64,000 bases of DNA from Lithodes maja (taxonomy: Eukaryota; Arthropoda; Malacostraca; Decapoda; Lithodidae). The position numbers and the translations under genes are program-made. The stretch is taken from the NCBI GenBank assembly GCA_037953745.1, contig JBAKBP010010360.1, positions 1 through 64,000 of the forward strand. Direction: 5' to 3'. Positions 1 through 10,824 of the stretch are shown piece after piece. The notes below the pieces were generated by a model, which was given only the letters and a program-made list of their open reading frames with translations, searched no databases and was not told where the DNA came from. The number at the start of each line of letters is the position of its first letter. Position 1 is the stretch's first letter.

Positions 1-594
1 CTCATGACTTATTGAAATCAGCTTCTATTTTGCCAGTAGGGGGCCTAATTAACAGTTTTACCGCCATTGATAGGATAAGCAGTTTTCATATATACAGTGC
101 TTAATGAATACAGTGCCCATGTAATCAATTTCTGAAGGCAATGACATACATTAATATGAAGAAGGTCATGTGCTTTCGTTAAATGACTTAAATTTCCAGG
201 AAAAAAGATGGCCAGTTTCCTTGATATATATCGAATTTTCAGTGCTACCAATGATTTTATCAATATGTACTTTATGTATTATAGAAGTATGAGCTGATAA
301 TAACAAGCATCAATGCCTTGCAATCATGTTTAACATGCTCCCCTCTCCATTACTCTTCCCCGTTTTTACTATTCAAAATCAATTCAATATTAATAGCGAG
401 GTCGATAGTGGAGTGGAGGTAGAGAGCGGGTAGGGCTTCACTCTGTTATGCCTTTCCGATGGTCTGCACACCTATAGCAATGAAGTATGTGATAATGTAA
501 AACCTATAGGACACACAAATATCGACGGGTCTGGTATCGCACCTAAAACTAATATTTTCTCAATTTTATCTTGACCATCCCTCTGCCATTTTAA
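1..594. other. AT-rich DNA, nothing recognised
   Basis: I see no coding region, repeat or RNA gene that I can support here. It is unique-looking AT-rich sequence leading into a polypyrimidine tract. Confidence 0.5.
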
Positions 595-608
595 TTGCTT
601 TTCATCTG

Positions 609-1044
<436 letters not shown>

Positions 1045-1356
1045 AGACAATCAGCTGAACATACATTTTTCGATAAGGCCTTCAGCCTAAATAATTGGCT
1101 TCACACTTTTTGCTCCCAGAAACAAGTTGAGTTCATCAACACTTGGGACGACTTCTCTCAGCAACCACATCTGTTTGCTGGATATGGACTCCATATGAAG
1201 CAAGTAAGATCTGTGCGACTTGGATGAGTGCTTAGTGATGCAGTTCATTCTTTCCATTAAATACACATTGTTGGTTAGGGCAGCTCAGAGAGTTAACAAA
1301 ATATTTTCCGAAAATCAAACAACTCCATCATCTAACTATAGTGAACATTTCCAGTC

Positions 1357-1597
1357 TGTTGTTGTTGTTGTTGCTGTTCCCCAGGCTGCCTGGCCGAGCA
1401 GCCCCAAGATCCCAAGCAAGGCCAAGGCCATAATTGAGCGCCCCCACAAAAGCCCAGGTGACCGAAACCACTCCAAGGCGGGGAGCTGAGGAGGGTACGA
1501 AAACACCCGGGAAACCAAAACCCCACCCAAGGCCCTGTGCCCCTCAGCAATAATGAAGGGAAAGTTATTTCCTTTGCCCCTCAACTTTCCAGGCGGT
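1357..1597 (-). repeat. retroposon R1, 3' part, (AAC)n-tailed, minus strand
   Basis: Reverse complement of the 3' ~240 bp of the element at 7333-7762: shared blocks include CCTTTGCCCCTCA, GCACAGGGCCCTGGG, the pair GCTCCCCGCC and ATGGAGTGG, and CAGGCAGCCTGGGGAACA before an (AAC)n tail, which reads as (GTT)n here. It lies between the ORF1 and ORF2 remnants of LINE-A copy 1. No tRNA-like box was seen. Family not recognised. Confidence 0.8.
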
Positions 1598-3820
1598 TAA
1601 GGTTATTATATGCAAATGCTAATAGTATCCGTAACAAGTTTTCAAACCTTGAGGAAATTGCGTTCACAGAAAACTTTGATGTAATATAATCATGGCTAAA
1701 CATCAAATGAAGAGACTTCTTAGGTGAATACAACATTCCTGGATATACAATGTTTAAATGTAGCCGGATAAATACAGATGGGGAAGGTGTTATATTGTAT
1801 ATAAAGAATGATCTTCACCCAATTTTATTAACCAATTCAGCTATAGACAACATTTATATAATCTATGTTCCTTTAAATAATTATCTAAAAAAAAAAAAAA
1901 CAACAACATTGTGGATTACAATATTTACCTTCTGGGCAATCACTAAACTCTGACAGAATAATTTTTGACCAACATACAGTTTTAAGCGATAACGAAGATG
2001 CTGTACATTTTGGGGACATACATTTGCTGGTACCACAATTTGGAGAACCCATGACATCTAACACAGGATCAGACCTGTACTCTAATCTAGTAGAAAGTTC
2101 ACTGGTTCAATTTGTTCCATATCCAACATGGGGCAACAATGTTCTTGATATAATCTTTGCAACCAAAGACGACTTAGTAGACCAATTGAAAGTAGGAGCC
2201 GAGATTAGTACAAGCGATCATCGTTCAATAACATTCAACATTAAATTCCTTTACAATATATCAAATGAATCATGAAAAGGTATTAGATTTCAAGAAAGCT
2301 AATTTTCATAAACTACGGACTATTTTTGACAAAGCAGAGTGGAACTTCATAAACCACATAAGTGCTACTAATGGTATTTGGAACACATTCTGAGATATAT
2401 ATATATATATAAATGCCATAAATGCTTACATCCCCATGAAAAATAGGCGCTTGACTCGAAACAATAAGGCACATTTGTGAAACACAGAAATTGAAATTGT
2501 CTACATGCAAAAAAAGCTGCCCGCAGTACTTCCAGTAGAACAAAGAAGGATTCATACAAGTTAAGCGATCCTACTCACTGACGAAAAATCAAGAAACTGA
2601 TTAAACATAGCAAGACAAATTTGCAATTCTATTTTGCAAGCTTAAGCAAGTCAAATACAGAGGAATTCATTGGATTTATTAAAAGATAGAATGTGATAAC
2701 TTCTCAAATCGGACCAGTAATTAGTGAAAATTAAGATTTTGTTGATGACAAAGTCCAGATGAGTAATAGTCTCAATGAGTTTTTGTATCAGTCTTTACAG
2801 AGGAAAATTTGAATTCGATTCAAATTCCCACACCAACTTTAATATACAAAAATGACATTCTAAGTGATACCACAATCACGGAGATTGATGTAATAAATAC
2901 CATTACCAAACTAAAGTCTAAGACAACCACTGAACCTGCTGCTATTTATCCAAGAGTTCTGAAAGGCTTAAGAGACTAGATATCAAATCCATTAACACTA
3001 CTTTTTAACAATTCAGTGCAGAGTGGCACTGTACCCAATGAATGGAAATTAGCCAATGTACCTCTTATTTAAAAGAAAGGCAACACAGCAATACCTTGCA
3101 ACTATCGTCCAATCAGTTTGACTTCAATCACATGTAAACTGCTCGGAACAATCATCTAAGACAAAGTTGTAAACCATTTAGAAGACAAAATAATAATAAA
3201 GGAATCACAGCATGGTTTTCGAAACAAGTGTTCGTACCTGACAAATCTCCTTGACTTTTTTCAAAACATCTCTAATATGTATGATGAAAATATAGCTGAT
3301 GATAATATTGTCTACCTTGATTTCCAGAAAGCCTTCGACAAAGTACCATACTGTAGAAGCATCTCTTGATGCTCATGGCATAGAAGGGTTCGTACTTCAA
3401 TGGATTGAGAATTGGCTAGATGTGCATAAGCAGTGAGCAGTAGTATACAGAGTAACACCTCCGACTAGAAACATTTCATAAGTGGTGTGCCCCAGGGCTC
3501 AGTACTCTGACCTGTTCTTTTCTTGATGTACATCAAAGACATCAATGATGATCTTCTATGTGCAAAATAATAGTTTGCAGACGATGGCAAAATTGCGAAT
3601 ATAGTAGTACCTCCCTTGCATGTTCAACAGATCCAAAATTATTTGGATAAATGAGCAAATTGGGCCCAAACCCGTCAAATGAGTGTTAATATCGATAAAT
3701 GTAAAGTAGTGCATACAGTATAGTATACAAATATGAAAGACCAAACTACTCTATGAATGGTAGCTAATTCAAAGCACTTATACAAAACTGATTTTGGAGT
3801 TACAATAACAAGCAATTTAA

Positions 3821-4258
3821 CCCGTGGAGCCCCAGCTAGTTTTGTAATGTTTGTTCACCAGAACCCGGCCGGTTTTCAAAAAATGGTTTTATTCCAGAAA
3901 CAATAGCGAATGGGTTAGGAATGAAGGAAAAACCACGAAAAACCGCTCAAAAAGCTTAAAGAATGGTCCTACAGAGCCCCCGAAAACGTATTTTACAAGA
4001 GTAAAAAATTGAAGGCAATTACCCCAAAAAACCAGGTTATTGCGCGCTCACGCGCACGCACGTGGACTTTGAGAGTTTTCAACCATCGGCACGGTTGCGT
4101 GGGATACGTACACAGTTCCCATACAAATCTGAGCCCTCTTGAGTGGCTACACCTGAGGTTACGGTCGGCGCAATTAGGGTGACGCGCCAGACGTGTCTCT
4201 GGGGCTGTGCGTTACATACATCGCCGACGCGTCAGACGCGTCGCTGAGGCTGTACGGG
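3821..4258. mobile_element. MITE type T1, TTAA target duplication, CCCG termini
   Basis: It interrupts the LINE-A thumb region exactly: the intact copy reads through (near 56610), whereas here TTAA (3817-3820) is followed by CCCGTGGAGCCCCAGC, ending in GCTGAGGCTGTACGGG and a second TTAA (4259-4262). Terminal inverted repeats match imperfectly (CCCGTGGAGCCCCAGC against CCCGTACAGCCTCAGC). There is no ORF. GC-rich subterminal GACGCG motifs repeat near the right end. TTAA duplication with C-run ends is typical of piggyBac-class elements; superfamily is inferred. Confidence 0.88.
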
Positions 4259-4562
4259 TTAAAACCCAGCCAACAATGTACTGAGGTAGTTAAGAGAGCA
4301 AAGAAAAGTTACTGGTTTCATTGTAAGATCGTTTGAATACAAATCTGAAAATTTTATTATCACTTTATGCAATTCTTTGATTCGTTCTCATCCGGAATAG
4401 TGTGTACAATATTGGTGTCCATATTATTAAAAGGACATTGATAAACTGGAGAGAATACAGCGGAGAGTATTTTTTTTTTTTCTATGTGATTGAGGGAGGC
4501 AAAGGGCATAACTGCCTATAGCGAGTGCCTCCCCCTTAGTTGAAAGAGTGACAGGGCCAAAA

Positions 4563-4906
4563 TCAAGGGACGTTCGAGCCAAAATGCCGGGACGGACGGA
4601 GTTTGAAGCAATTTAAGTCATAGGAAGAGGGAAAGACTGATTCTGGGAGAGAGTTCCAGAGGTCAGCTGTTGAGTAGAAGAAAGTTTGAGAGTAACGTTT
4701 CACTCTTGGGTTGGAGAGTTGCACAGAGTAGGGGTGGGATTGAGTTGCAAGACGGGTACCACGTGCCCTACGTAAAGGAGGTGGTATGCACTGGGATAGC
4801 TCTGAGGAACACTGATTATTATAGTAGCGATAGAATAGCGAGAGAGATGCAACATTGCGGTGGAGAGAGAGAGATTGCAGAGAGTTGGTGAGTGGATGGG
4901 AGTTGA
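4563..4906 (-). pseudogene. LINE-B copy 1 ORF2 C-terminus
   Basis: Translates to the C-terminal domain of the LINE-B RT: HPLTNSLQSLSLHRNVASLS, then NPRVKRYSQTFFYSTADLW and DLNCFKLRPSRHF. The same stretch is found near 27380-27720 and 51215-51540. The reading frame is open, but its apparent start (MSEGVNS) comes from the MITE at 4907-5210, which separates it from the rest of the RT. Not an independent gene. Confidence 0.85.
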
Positions 4907-5210
4907 CTCCTTCAGACATATTATGTTCCAGTAAGTCTACGGAGGCGGGAGCCCGGTATCATTGCCACTGCACCACACAACTGTCAAAACCACACTGCTG
5001 ACTGTTAGAATTGTCGGAGAAACCTGGGGTTGCCACCAACCGACAGATCTTCATCTAACTTACCGGACTTACTGAGCTCCATATGATGCTAGGGCGTCAT
5101 ATAACTTACTCTAGAATTACGAAGATAAGTCCATATGACGCGGTAGCATCATACGAGTTTTTGGTTCACTCTGTCATATGACGCGGTAGCGTCATATAAG
5201 TCTGAAGGAG
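4907..5210. mobile_element. MITE type T2, TTAA target duplication, CTCCTTCAGAC termini
   Basis: It interrupts LINE-B between 'RIIN' and 'HPLTNSL', which are contiguous in other copies. Flanks are TTGA (4903-4906, a mutated TTAA) and TTAA (5211-5214). Terminal inverted repeats are CTCCTTCAGACATATTATG and the complement of CATATAAGTCTGAAGGAG. Inside are several copies of the palindromic-looking CATATGACGC and GCGTCATATG motif, likely subterminal repeats. No ORF. Confidence 0.9.
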
Positions 5211-5214
5211 TTAA

Positions 5215-5845
5215 TGATACGAAAGGCCTTCCTTTCAACTTTGTCTAGGAGAGCGGTGTGAGAGGAACCTCCCCACACATGTGAACAATACTCAATACAA
5301 GGGTGCACTATGCCCCTGTACAGAGCAAGAAGCTGTGCAGGGGAAAAGAACCCCCTAAGGCGGTTGAGCATACCCAGCTTCTGGGAGGCTGCCTTAGCAA
5401 GATTGGTAATATGGTCCTTCCAAATGAGAGCAGAAGAAAAAGAGACACCAAGAATATTGAGAGAAGATGAAGGGTTGATTTTTGTATTGTTGAAGAATAA
5501 GGGATAGCCTGCTGGGAGATCCTGACGGGTAGATAGATGGAGAAATTGGGTTTTGGAAGCATTAAAGTTAGCAAGGTTTTCTCTGCCCCAATTGGAAATA
5601 GTGTTTAGATCAGAATTTAAGAGTTCTATGGCTTCATTACGTTTGTCGTTGAGGGATTGCTGGCTGGGGCGTTCTGAAAAACTAATGGAGTAATGTAAGG
5701 TTGAGTCGTCTGCGTATGAATGGATGGGAATTAAGGTACAGTTAAGGAGATCATTTATAAAAATTAGAAAGAGAATAGGAGATAGGACAGAGCCCTGAGG
5801 AACACCGGAGTTTATAGGGTGAGGAAGTGAACAATGGCCGTCCAT
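5215..5845 (-). pseudogene. LINE-B copy 1 reverse transcriptase palm and thumb fragment
   Basis: An open frame of about 210 codons reading from SGVPQGSVLSPILFLIFIND through the catalytic YADD box (SYADDSTLHYS), NWGRENLANFNASKTQFLHL, and LGVSFSSALIWKDHIT to EYCSHVWGGSSHTALLDKVE. This is RT motifs B to E plus thumb of a Jockey/CR1-type LINE. The catalytic aspartates are present. Upstream sequence on the minus strand (5845-6065) continues the RT with DISKAFDRVWHKSLI. The frame is cut by MITEs on both sides, so no functional protein can be made. Confidence 0.88.
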
Positions 5846-6069
5846 AACCGCGGCTATGGAAAGGCCGGAAAGGAAATTAGAGACAAAGGTACAGATGGAG
5901 GGATAGAAACCGAAGGAGGGTAGTTTAGAAATTAAAGATTTATGCCAGACTCTATCGAAGGCTTTCGATATGTCTAGTGCAATAGAAAAAGTCTCACCGA
6001 AGTCCCGAAAGGAGGATGACCAAAAGTTAGTAAGATATGAAAGAAGATCACCAGTAGAGCGACCCTTAA

Positions 6070-6549
6070 CCCCTTATTGGCAGCCTAGGTGGTCTATTTG
6101 ACCGTAGCACCCAGCATTTTTTTTTAACCCTAAATAGGGTTGTTTCCGTGCTAATTTTCATGCCAAAATTAGACCCAGAGCATAAAACAAGTATCTATCC
6201 CTGAAAGGGTGTAAACAGAGCTTTCCAATGACACCCGAATCATCCTTGTACGACCACTGGTTCTCTTGCAACGATCGCGCAACACGAGTGCAAAAACCCT
6301 GAAATAAGGCAATTTCCTTACATAATTCCCTGTGAAGTGAAGCAGAAGAAGGGGTGAAGGGTGGGATACAGTTCAGTATGTCCACCGCGGTGGTGGGGAC
6401 CGGTCATATGGTTACTACGCTCGTCCCACCGCTCAGCTCTCTCTCTCAGCAACATTACGTGCTGAAAATGGTGCTCGACAGATGTCGTGCACCGACACAT
6501 AGTCCAAATTTATTTCACTCGACATATGTCGCGCGCCGCCAATAAGGGG
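6070..6549. mobile_element. MITE type T3, TTAA target duplication, CCCCTTATTGGC termini
   Basis: Exact TTAA duplications at 6066-6069 and 6550-6553 and a perfect 12-bp terminal inverted repeat CCCCTTATTGGC / GCCAATAAGGGG. Excising it restores the LINE-B reading found near 50345. 480 bp, no transposase ORF. Internal motifs such as CGACATATGTCGCGC and CGACAGATGTCGTGC form near-palindromes. The ends (TTAA then CCC) are piggyBac-like. Confidence 0.93.
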
Positions 6550-6553
6550 TTAA

Positions 6554-6891
6554 GGAAGCCATACTGGCGATCTGAGAGTAGATTATGAGAAGATAAATGC
6601 TTAAGAAATTTGGAAGCAAGAATAGTTTAAAAAACTTTAGAAAGACAAGAGATGAGAGCAATTGGACGATAGTTGGAGGGTTGAGAGCGGTCACCCTTCT
6701 TTGGGACAGGTTGAATGTGAGCAAACTTCCAGCATGAAGGGAAGACGTTAGAGGATAGACAGAGACGAAAGAGTTTGCCTCGGCAGGGAGTCAGCACGGA
6801 AGCACAGTTTTTGAGAACAACAGGAGGAACACCGTCCGAACCGTACGCCTTATTAGTGTTAAGCCCAGAGAGGGTAGAAAGTACTATTGTG
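6554..6891 (-). pseudogene. LINE-B copy 1 RT fingers
   Basis: Minus-strand translation gives LSGLNTNKAYGSDGVPPVVL, then LFRLCLSSNVFPSCWKFAHI, QPVPKKGDRSQPSNYRPIAL and ISCLSKVF: RT motifs 0-2. It is the direct upstream continuation of the RT fragment at 5215-5845. It breaks at the GTAC where the inverted-arm element inserted. Confidence 0.85.
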
Positions 6892-7732
6892 TCCTGATAC
6901 ACCTGCCCGGCAGAGAATCGCGAATTGTGTTGGTAACATTGATACACCCCCCGCCCCCACTCCTTCCCCTCTCTACTACCCCCTCTCAGCCAAACCCTCC
7001 CTTCCTCTTTCTTTCCTGTTTCACGTCTGTAAGCCCCTCCCACTGGATTGTTTCCACCACTGTGACTATAACCAGGGCCCTGACTATAACCATAGGATGA
7101 TAAATTAATATCACGATAAGCTCTCTCTCCTTTCTCCCTCTATCATCGTATCTATGTATTTTTATGCATGCTTTCCAAATCTTTTTCCTAAAATGAAATA
7201 ACATGTTAAAATAGCAATAGGTTACGTAGCTCATGTTCATATTTGCCAATTATTATAAACCTAGCTCAATATAAGGTGTTATGATCCATTCAAATATGTA
7301 AGCATATTAACGATATTAACGTTATAATGTTACGAGTGGTGATGGACTGGTCTATCAGAGTGAGAACTGAGCGATCTTTGCCATACCCATAGCTTACTCT
7401 GACTGTTCCTTTTACTTATATATTTTCTAGATCTCAAGTGACGGCGTCTCTTCCGTGGATTGACCTCCCATTCTACCAATATTGGAAGCCAAAGCGCCAC
7501 ATTTTTTCCTTTGCCCCTCAGCTTTCTCTTCATAATTGCTGAGGAGCACAGGGCCCTGGGTGGGGCTTTGGTTTCCCGGGCGTTTCTGTCGCCCTCCTCA
7601 GCTCCCCGCCATGGAGTGGCTTCGGTCACCCATGCTTTATTGTGGTCGGCTGGGAGGGTTCTGTGAGGGCGCTCGGTTATGGCCTTGGTTCTTGCTCGGG
7701 GCCTTGGGGCTGTTCAGCCAGGCAGCTTGGGG

Positions 7733-7764
<32 letters not shown>

Positions 7765-8405
7765 CGATATAATGTTATCTAAGTCAGATACAATTGAGAC
7801 TTTAATATACTTTTACATTCTCTTAGTTCAACTAAGTTATGATTAATTAAGCCCATATATCCCAATATCTGGAGTAGGCATGTATTTATGTGTTTTACTG
7901 TATAAATACAATACTATTAAACAAATCATTGACCCACTCATAAAATGGGTACCTTGATTCAATGCATTGAATATTAAAAGTTAAAAATATATGGCTACGT
8001 GTGTATTCTCAATACAGTATTCGCCTGTCAACCCACCTCCCCCTTAACTATGGTAGCTCACACTAATCTATTCATATTTCGTAACTAGTCAACGCAAACA
8101 CACGGCCACACACATTAATGTAACATTACACAGTACACAAACTTGCATGTTATTTTCTTACTTGAGGAGATTTGGCGTCTTTCTTGCCTTAGCAAGCGCT
8201 GCTCCCTCCGAGATTAACCCCTTCCGTACCAGGGTTCCGTTTATTTTTTATTTAGCTATATTTAAGAAATTGTATGCAGCTAATGAAGGATCTGTGGTAT
8301 TAAGAAGAGTTAATTGAGATGGTATAAAGACGTTTAACTGTTAAACTTCCTTCTTTTACTGAATAATAATGTTAATAAATAACTATACTCCATTCACTGA
8401 AGAGG
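6892..8405 (+). repeat. left inverted arm of the 14.3-kb element
   Basis: Matches the reverse complement of 20229-21207 in order: ACACCTGCC, CGCGAATTGTGTTGGTAACA, TTTCCAAATCTT, GCCCATATATCCCA, CGCCTGTCAACCCACCTCCC, TTCGTAACTAGTCAACGCAA, CATGTTATTTTCTTACTTGA, and GCTGCTCCCTCCGAGATTAA. The arm is lengthened by retroposon R1 (7333-7762). The last ~190 bp of homology lies in a MITE shared by both arms. Confidence 0.85.
7333..7762 (+). mobile_element. retroposon R1, full copy with (AAC)n tail and target duplication
   Basis: The element ends in (AAC)n and is bracketed by imperfect 15-bp duplications (AACGTTATAATGTTA at 7318-7332, AACGATATAATGTTA at 7763-7777). The right arm at the equivalent point lacks it, confirming insertion. 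No tRNA A/B boxes or ORF2 sequence seen, so it may be a SINE of unknown head or a short LINE 3' end. The copy at 1357-1597 is a second, truncated instance. Confidence 0.85.
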
Positions 8406-9127
8406 GTGAGATTAAAGTGTTGGGAGAGGCCACATGTAAGTGGTGAAGGAAGTGCTACAGTTCTCCCTCCTTCCGAATGGATGGATGGACCCACGAGAGT
8501 GGGTCTGGTTCTTCTTGTCCCTTCGATTAACATAAACAAATACAAAGTGCAGTTCAGTCAAATATATTTTTGGATTGCATGTATGTAAATTTACACCAAA
8601 TTAATTTCGACTCTGTTTCATCATAACGTTGAGGCAAAATGCCAATATATGGTATGAAATTTGGGTAGGCTATGTTAAATATGGCAGTTGACACGAATTA
8701 GTAAGTCGAACATAAGGCGGTGGAAATTTGTAAGACAAAACGGACCATAATTCCTTAAACATGACAAATTTATAGAAGTAATATTTCTATATCTATATTA
8801 ATCACGTGTGAAGTAGCTTAAGGGATATCGTTCCGCTGCAGGTGAATTTATATATCATAGAACAGAGGACCTTGGTGAATCTTAGCTAGGCCATAAATAG
8901 AGACATTTTAGTAGCCCTTTTGGTACCGAGGACATCTCATATACTTTATATTTCACTATAACTATATTCATACTATTATATGTAAATAAGAAAGGGGATT
9001 TGGTAGCTATGGTATTATTTGCGATAGTATGTAAAATTTCAAATAGTAGACGCCCTTCTTTAGCTTAATACAATCGTCTAATATTTGCCAGAATAATATT
9101 ATGATGAAAACACCGGTACTGAATGAG
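8218..9127. mobile_element. MITE family T4, long member, TTAA target duplication
   Basis: Flanked by TTAA at 8214-8217 and 9128-9131. The left end CCCCTTCCGTACC and right end ACCGGTACTGAATGAG form a terminal inverted repeat. The first ~190 bp (TAGCTATATTTAAG, AAGGATCTGTGGTATTAAGA) and last ~85 bp (CGTCTAATATTTGCCAGA) match the 200-bp family members at 46459, 51699 and 59378. The ~630 bp between (about 8406-9040) has no match and is either a later insertion or a longer parent form. Confidence 0.7.
8406..9040. other. unexplained middle of the T4 MITE
   Basis: No ORF beyond chance and no similarity to elsewhere in the window was seen. It includes a GC-richer block near 8410-8525 (GGGAGAGGCCACATGTAAGT) that differs in composition from the AT-rich remainder. 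Confidence 0.4.
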
Positions 9128-9164
9128 TTAAACCTCATAATCGTAGCGTTAATTGGATGGGGAG

Positions 9165-9750
9165 AATCTTGCCCATACCATTATAATACAACACCAACCA
9201 AAGAATCTTGCCCATACCATTATAATACAACACCAACCAAAGAATCTTGCCCATACCATTATAATACAACACCAACCAAAGAATCTTGCCCATACCATTA
9301 TAATAAAACACCAACCAAAGAATCTTGCCCATACCATTATAATAAAACACCAACCAAAGAATCTTGCCCATACCATTATAATAAAACACCAACCAAAGAA
9401 TCTTGCCCATACCATTATAATACAACACCAACCAAAGAATCTTGCCCATACCATTATAATACAACACCAACCAAAGAATCTTGCCCATACCATTATAATA
9501 CAACACCAACCAAAGAATCTTGCCCATACCATTATAATAAAACACCAACCAAAGAATCTTGCCCATACCATTATAATAAAACACCAACCAAAGAATCTTG
9601 CCCATACCATTATAATAAAACACCAACCAAAGAATCTTGCCCATACCATTATAATAAAACACCAACCAAAGAATCTTGCCCATACCATTATAATAAAACA
9701 CCAACCAAAGAATCTTGCCCATACCATTATAATAAAACACCAACCAAAGA
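9165..9750. repeat. 39-bp minisatellite, 15 copies, with higher-order pattern
   Basis: Unit begins GAATCTTGCCCATACCATTA and continues TAATAMAACACCAACCAAA, 39 bp, nearly identical over 15 copies. One position varies (ATAATACAACACC or ATAATAAAACACC), giving the order CCC-AAA-CCC-AAA-AAA, so a 6-unit (234-bp) block looks duplicated. Because 39 is divisible by 3, open frames run through on both strands; these look like artefacts. Confidence 0.97.
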
Positions 9751-9789
9751 GACTAATACAAAAAACCAACAACCTAATGATTCATGAAG

Positions 9790-10820
9790 TAGGACATAAA
9801 TGTAATGGATAAGGAATCTTGTAAATACTGAAACAGTGGGAATTCACCTAATGTAAATAAGATTATTGTTGTCCCTTTATTACTTTAAATATGTAATGTC
9901 CAATTATTTAATAGGTGTTTCAACAAAATTGCTATTGGGTCAAACAGATCATACAATAAAACATTGAATTATTAGGCCCATTTATTTTATTGATAATAAA
10001 ATTAGGCTGTCATCCAAAGAGATTAGATTTACACTAGAGTGGTAGAGGTATTGTTAAACACGCAGCGGAAATGTTTTGCGTTTGATTATCGTCTTGTCCA
10101 ACAATAAGATTACCGGTAAAATTTTTGGTTTCCTATGCAACACGTCATCAAACTGAGAGCACTATTGCTATAGCCTTATTTATATACGGTGGCATTTATT
10201 TGTACACTTGTTTTGTCCTAAATATTATTATATTGATTTTGTTTGTAGCCATTAGCTGTATACGCCATCAATTTGCTGAATATATTTTTCAATCCAATAT
10301 TTCTCAAATTCATGCTGTGAAAAGTAAATGCGAGGGTTGGTTACATATTATGAAATACCGGTACCATTTTCTTTCTTCCACATGCAATTAATTGATATAG
10401 ATAGATATATACAATGTTCACGTGTTCGTATATAGCTTATACGTGAAGAGTGTCCATGTAGGGCCGAACCTGTTGTATACCAAGATACAAAAATAATCAG
10501 AAAAACAAAATAAAAATAAATTAATTGTATGAAATATATAAAATCACTTCTTCGCTCTGGGCTTTATTTACGGTACTTAAGAGAGAGAGAACAAAAACGT
10601 TTTAGAGAGTCCTAAGCCGAAGTGTTTGTTGTGGTTTCACCATATACTAAATTCCCCAGGCAGTTTGTTTCAACATTGATTATTACAATAATATGATGCA
10701 GTGTAGATATTGTTTGAGTTATAGGTTATTTGTTAACAAATTACGGACGTGCACTTAATTAAAACACATAATTGGAAGTAATGTATGAACAGTTACAACA
10801 GAAACAATGTAACCTTGTGT
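9790..10820. other. AT-rich interior of the 14.3-kb element, nothing recognised
   Basis: Interior sequence between the minisatellite and Gypsy-1. I see no transposase motif. One 88-codon frame (10125-10391) is hydrophobic and uncorroborated. Confidence 0.4.
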
Positions 10821-10824
10821 CACC

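Larger units (their letters stand above)
1045..4466 (+). pseudogene. LINE-A (CR1-like) copy 1, part 1: ORF1 tail and most of ORF2, decayed
   Basis: Bases 1070-1200 translate to a relative of the esterase-like ORF1 C-terminus seen intact near 54050 (DKAFS, then VEFINTWDDF). From about 1600 the sequence follows ORF2: LLYANANSIRNKF at the start of the endonuclease, FGEPMTSNTGSDLYSNL near 2040, the SDH box near 2215, the RT blocks near 2930-3100 (PIS fingers), DFQKAFDKVP near 3330, SGVPQGSVL near 3485, and thumb sequence to QRRV at 4460. Many stops, frameshifts and small AT insertions are present. It is interrupted by a retroposon (about 1357-1597) and a MITE (3821-4258), and is cut at 4466 by LINE-B. 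It resumes near 21582. This is a dead non-LTR retrotransposon. Confidence 0.88.
4467..6891 (-). mobile_element. LINE-B copy 1, 3' two-thirds, minus strand
   Basis: A non-LTR retrotransposon inserted in LINE-A. Its 3' end is at 4467 as a T run followed by TCTATGTG (CACATAGAAAA in sense), the same 3' terminus seen in the copies at 27293 and 51625. Reading the minus strand it carries the RT from KAYGSDGVPP (near 6850) through SNYRPIA, the palm and the C-terminal domain. Two TTAA MITEs interrupt it (4907-5210 and 6070-6549) and the 14.3-kb inverted-arm element cuts it at 6891/6892. The upstream part resumes at 21208-21581. Confidence 0.88.

Noticed and set aside
9165..9750. CRISPR-like regular array
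   Set aside because: Units are contiguous and identical, with no unique spacers; the sequence is eukaryotic.
9101..9812. Several 200+ codon ORFs with 13-residue repeats
   Set aside because: A 39-bp tandem unit without stops leaves frames open on both strands; no start context, splice or neighbouring gene supports translation.
10125..10391. 88-codon hydrophobic ORF as a membrane protein gene
   Set aside because: Short, AT-rich, no homologue recognised and no gene context inside a transposon.
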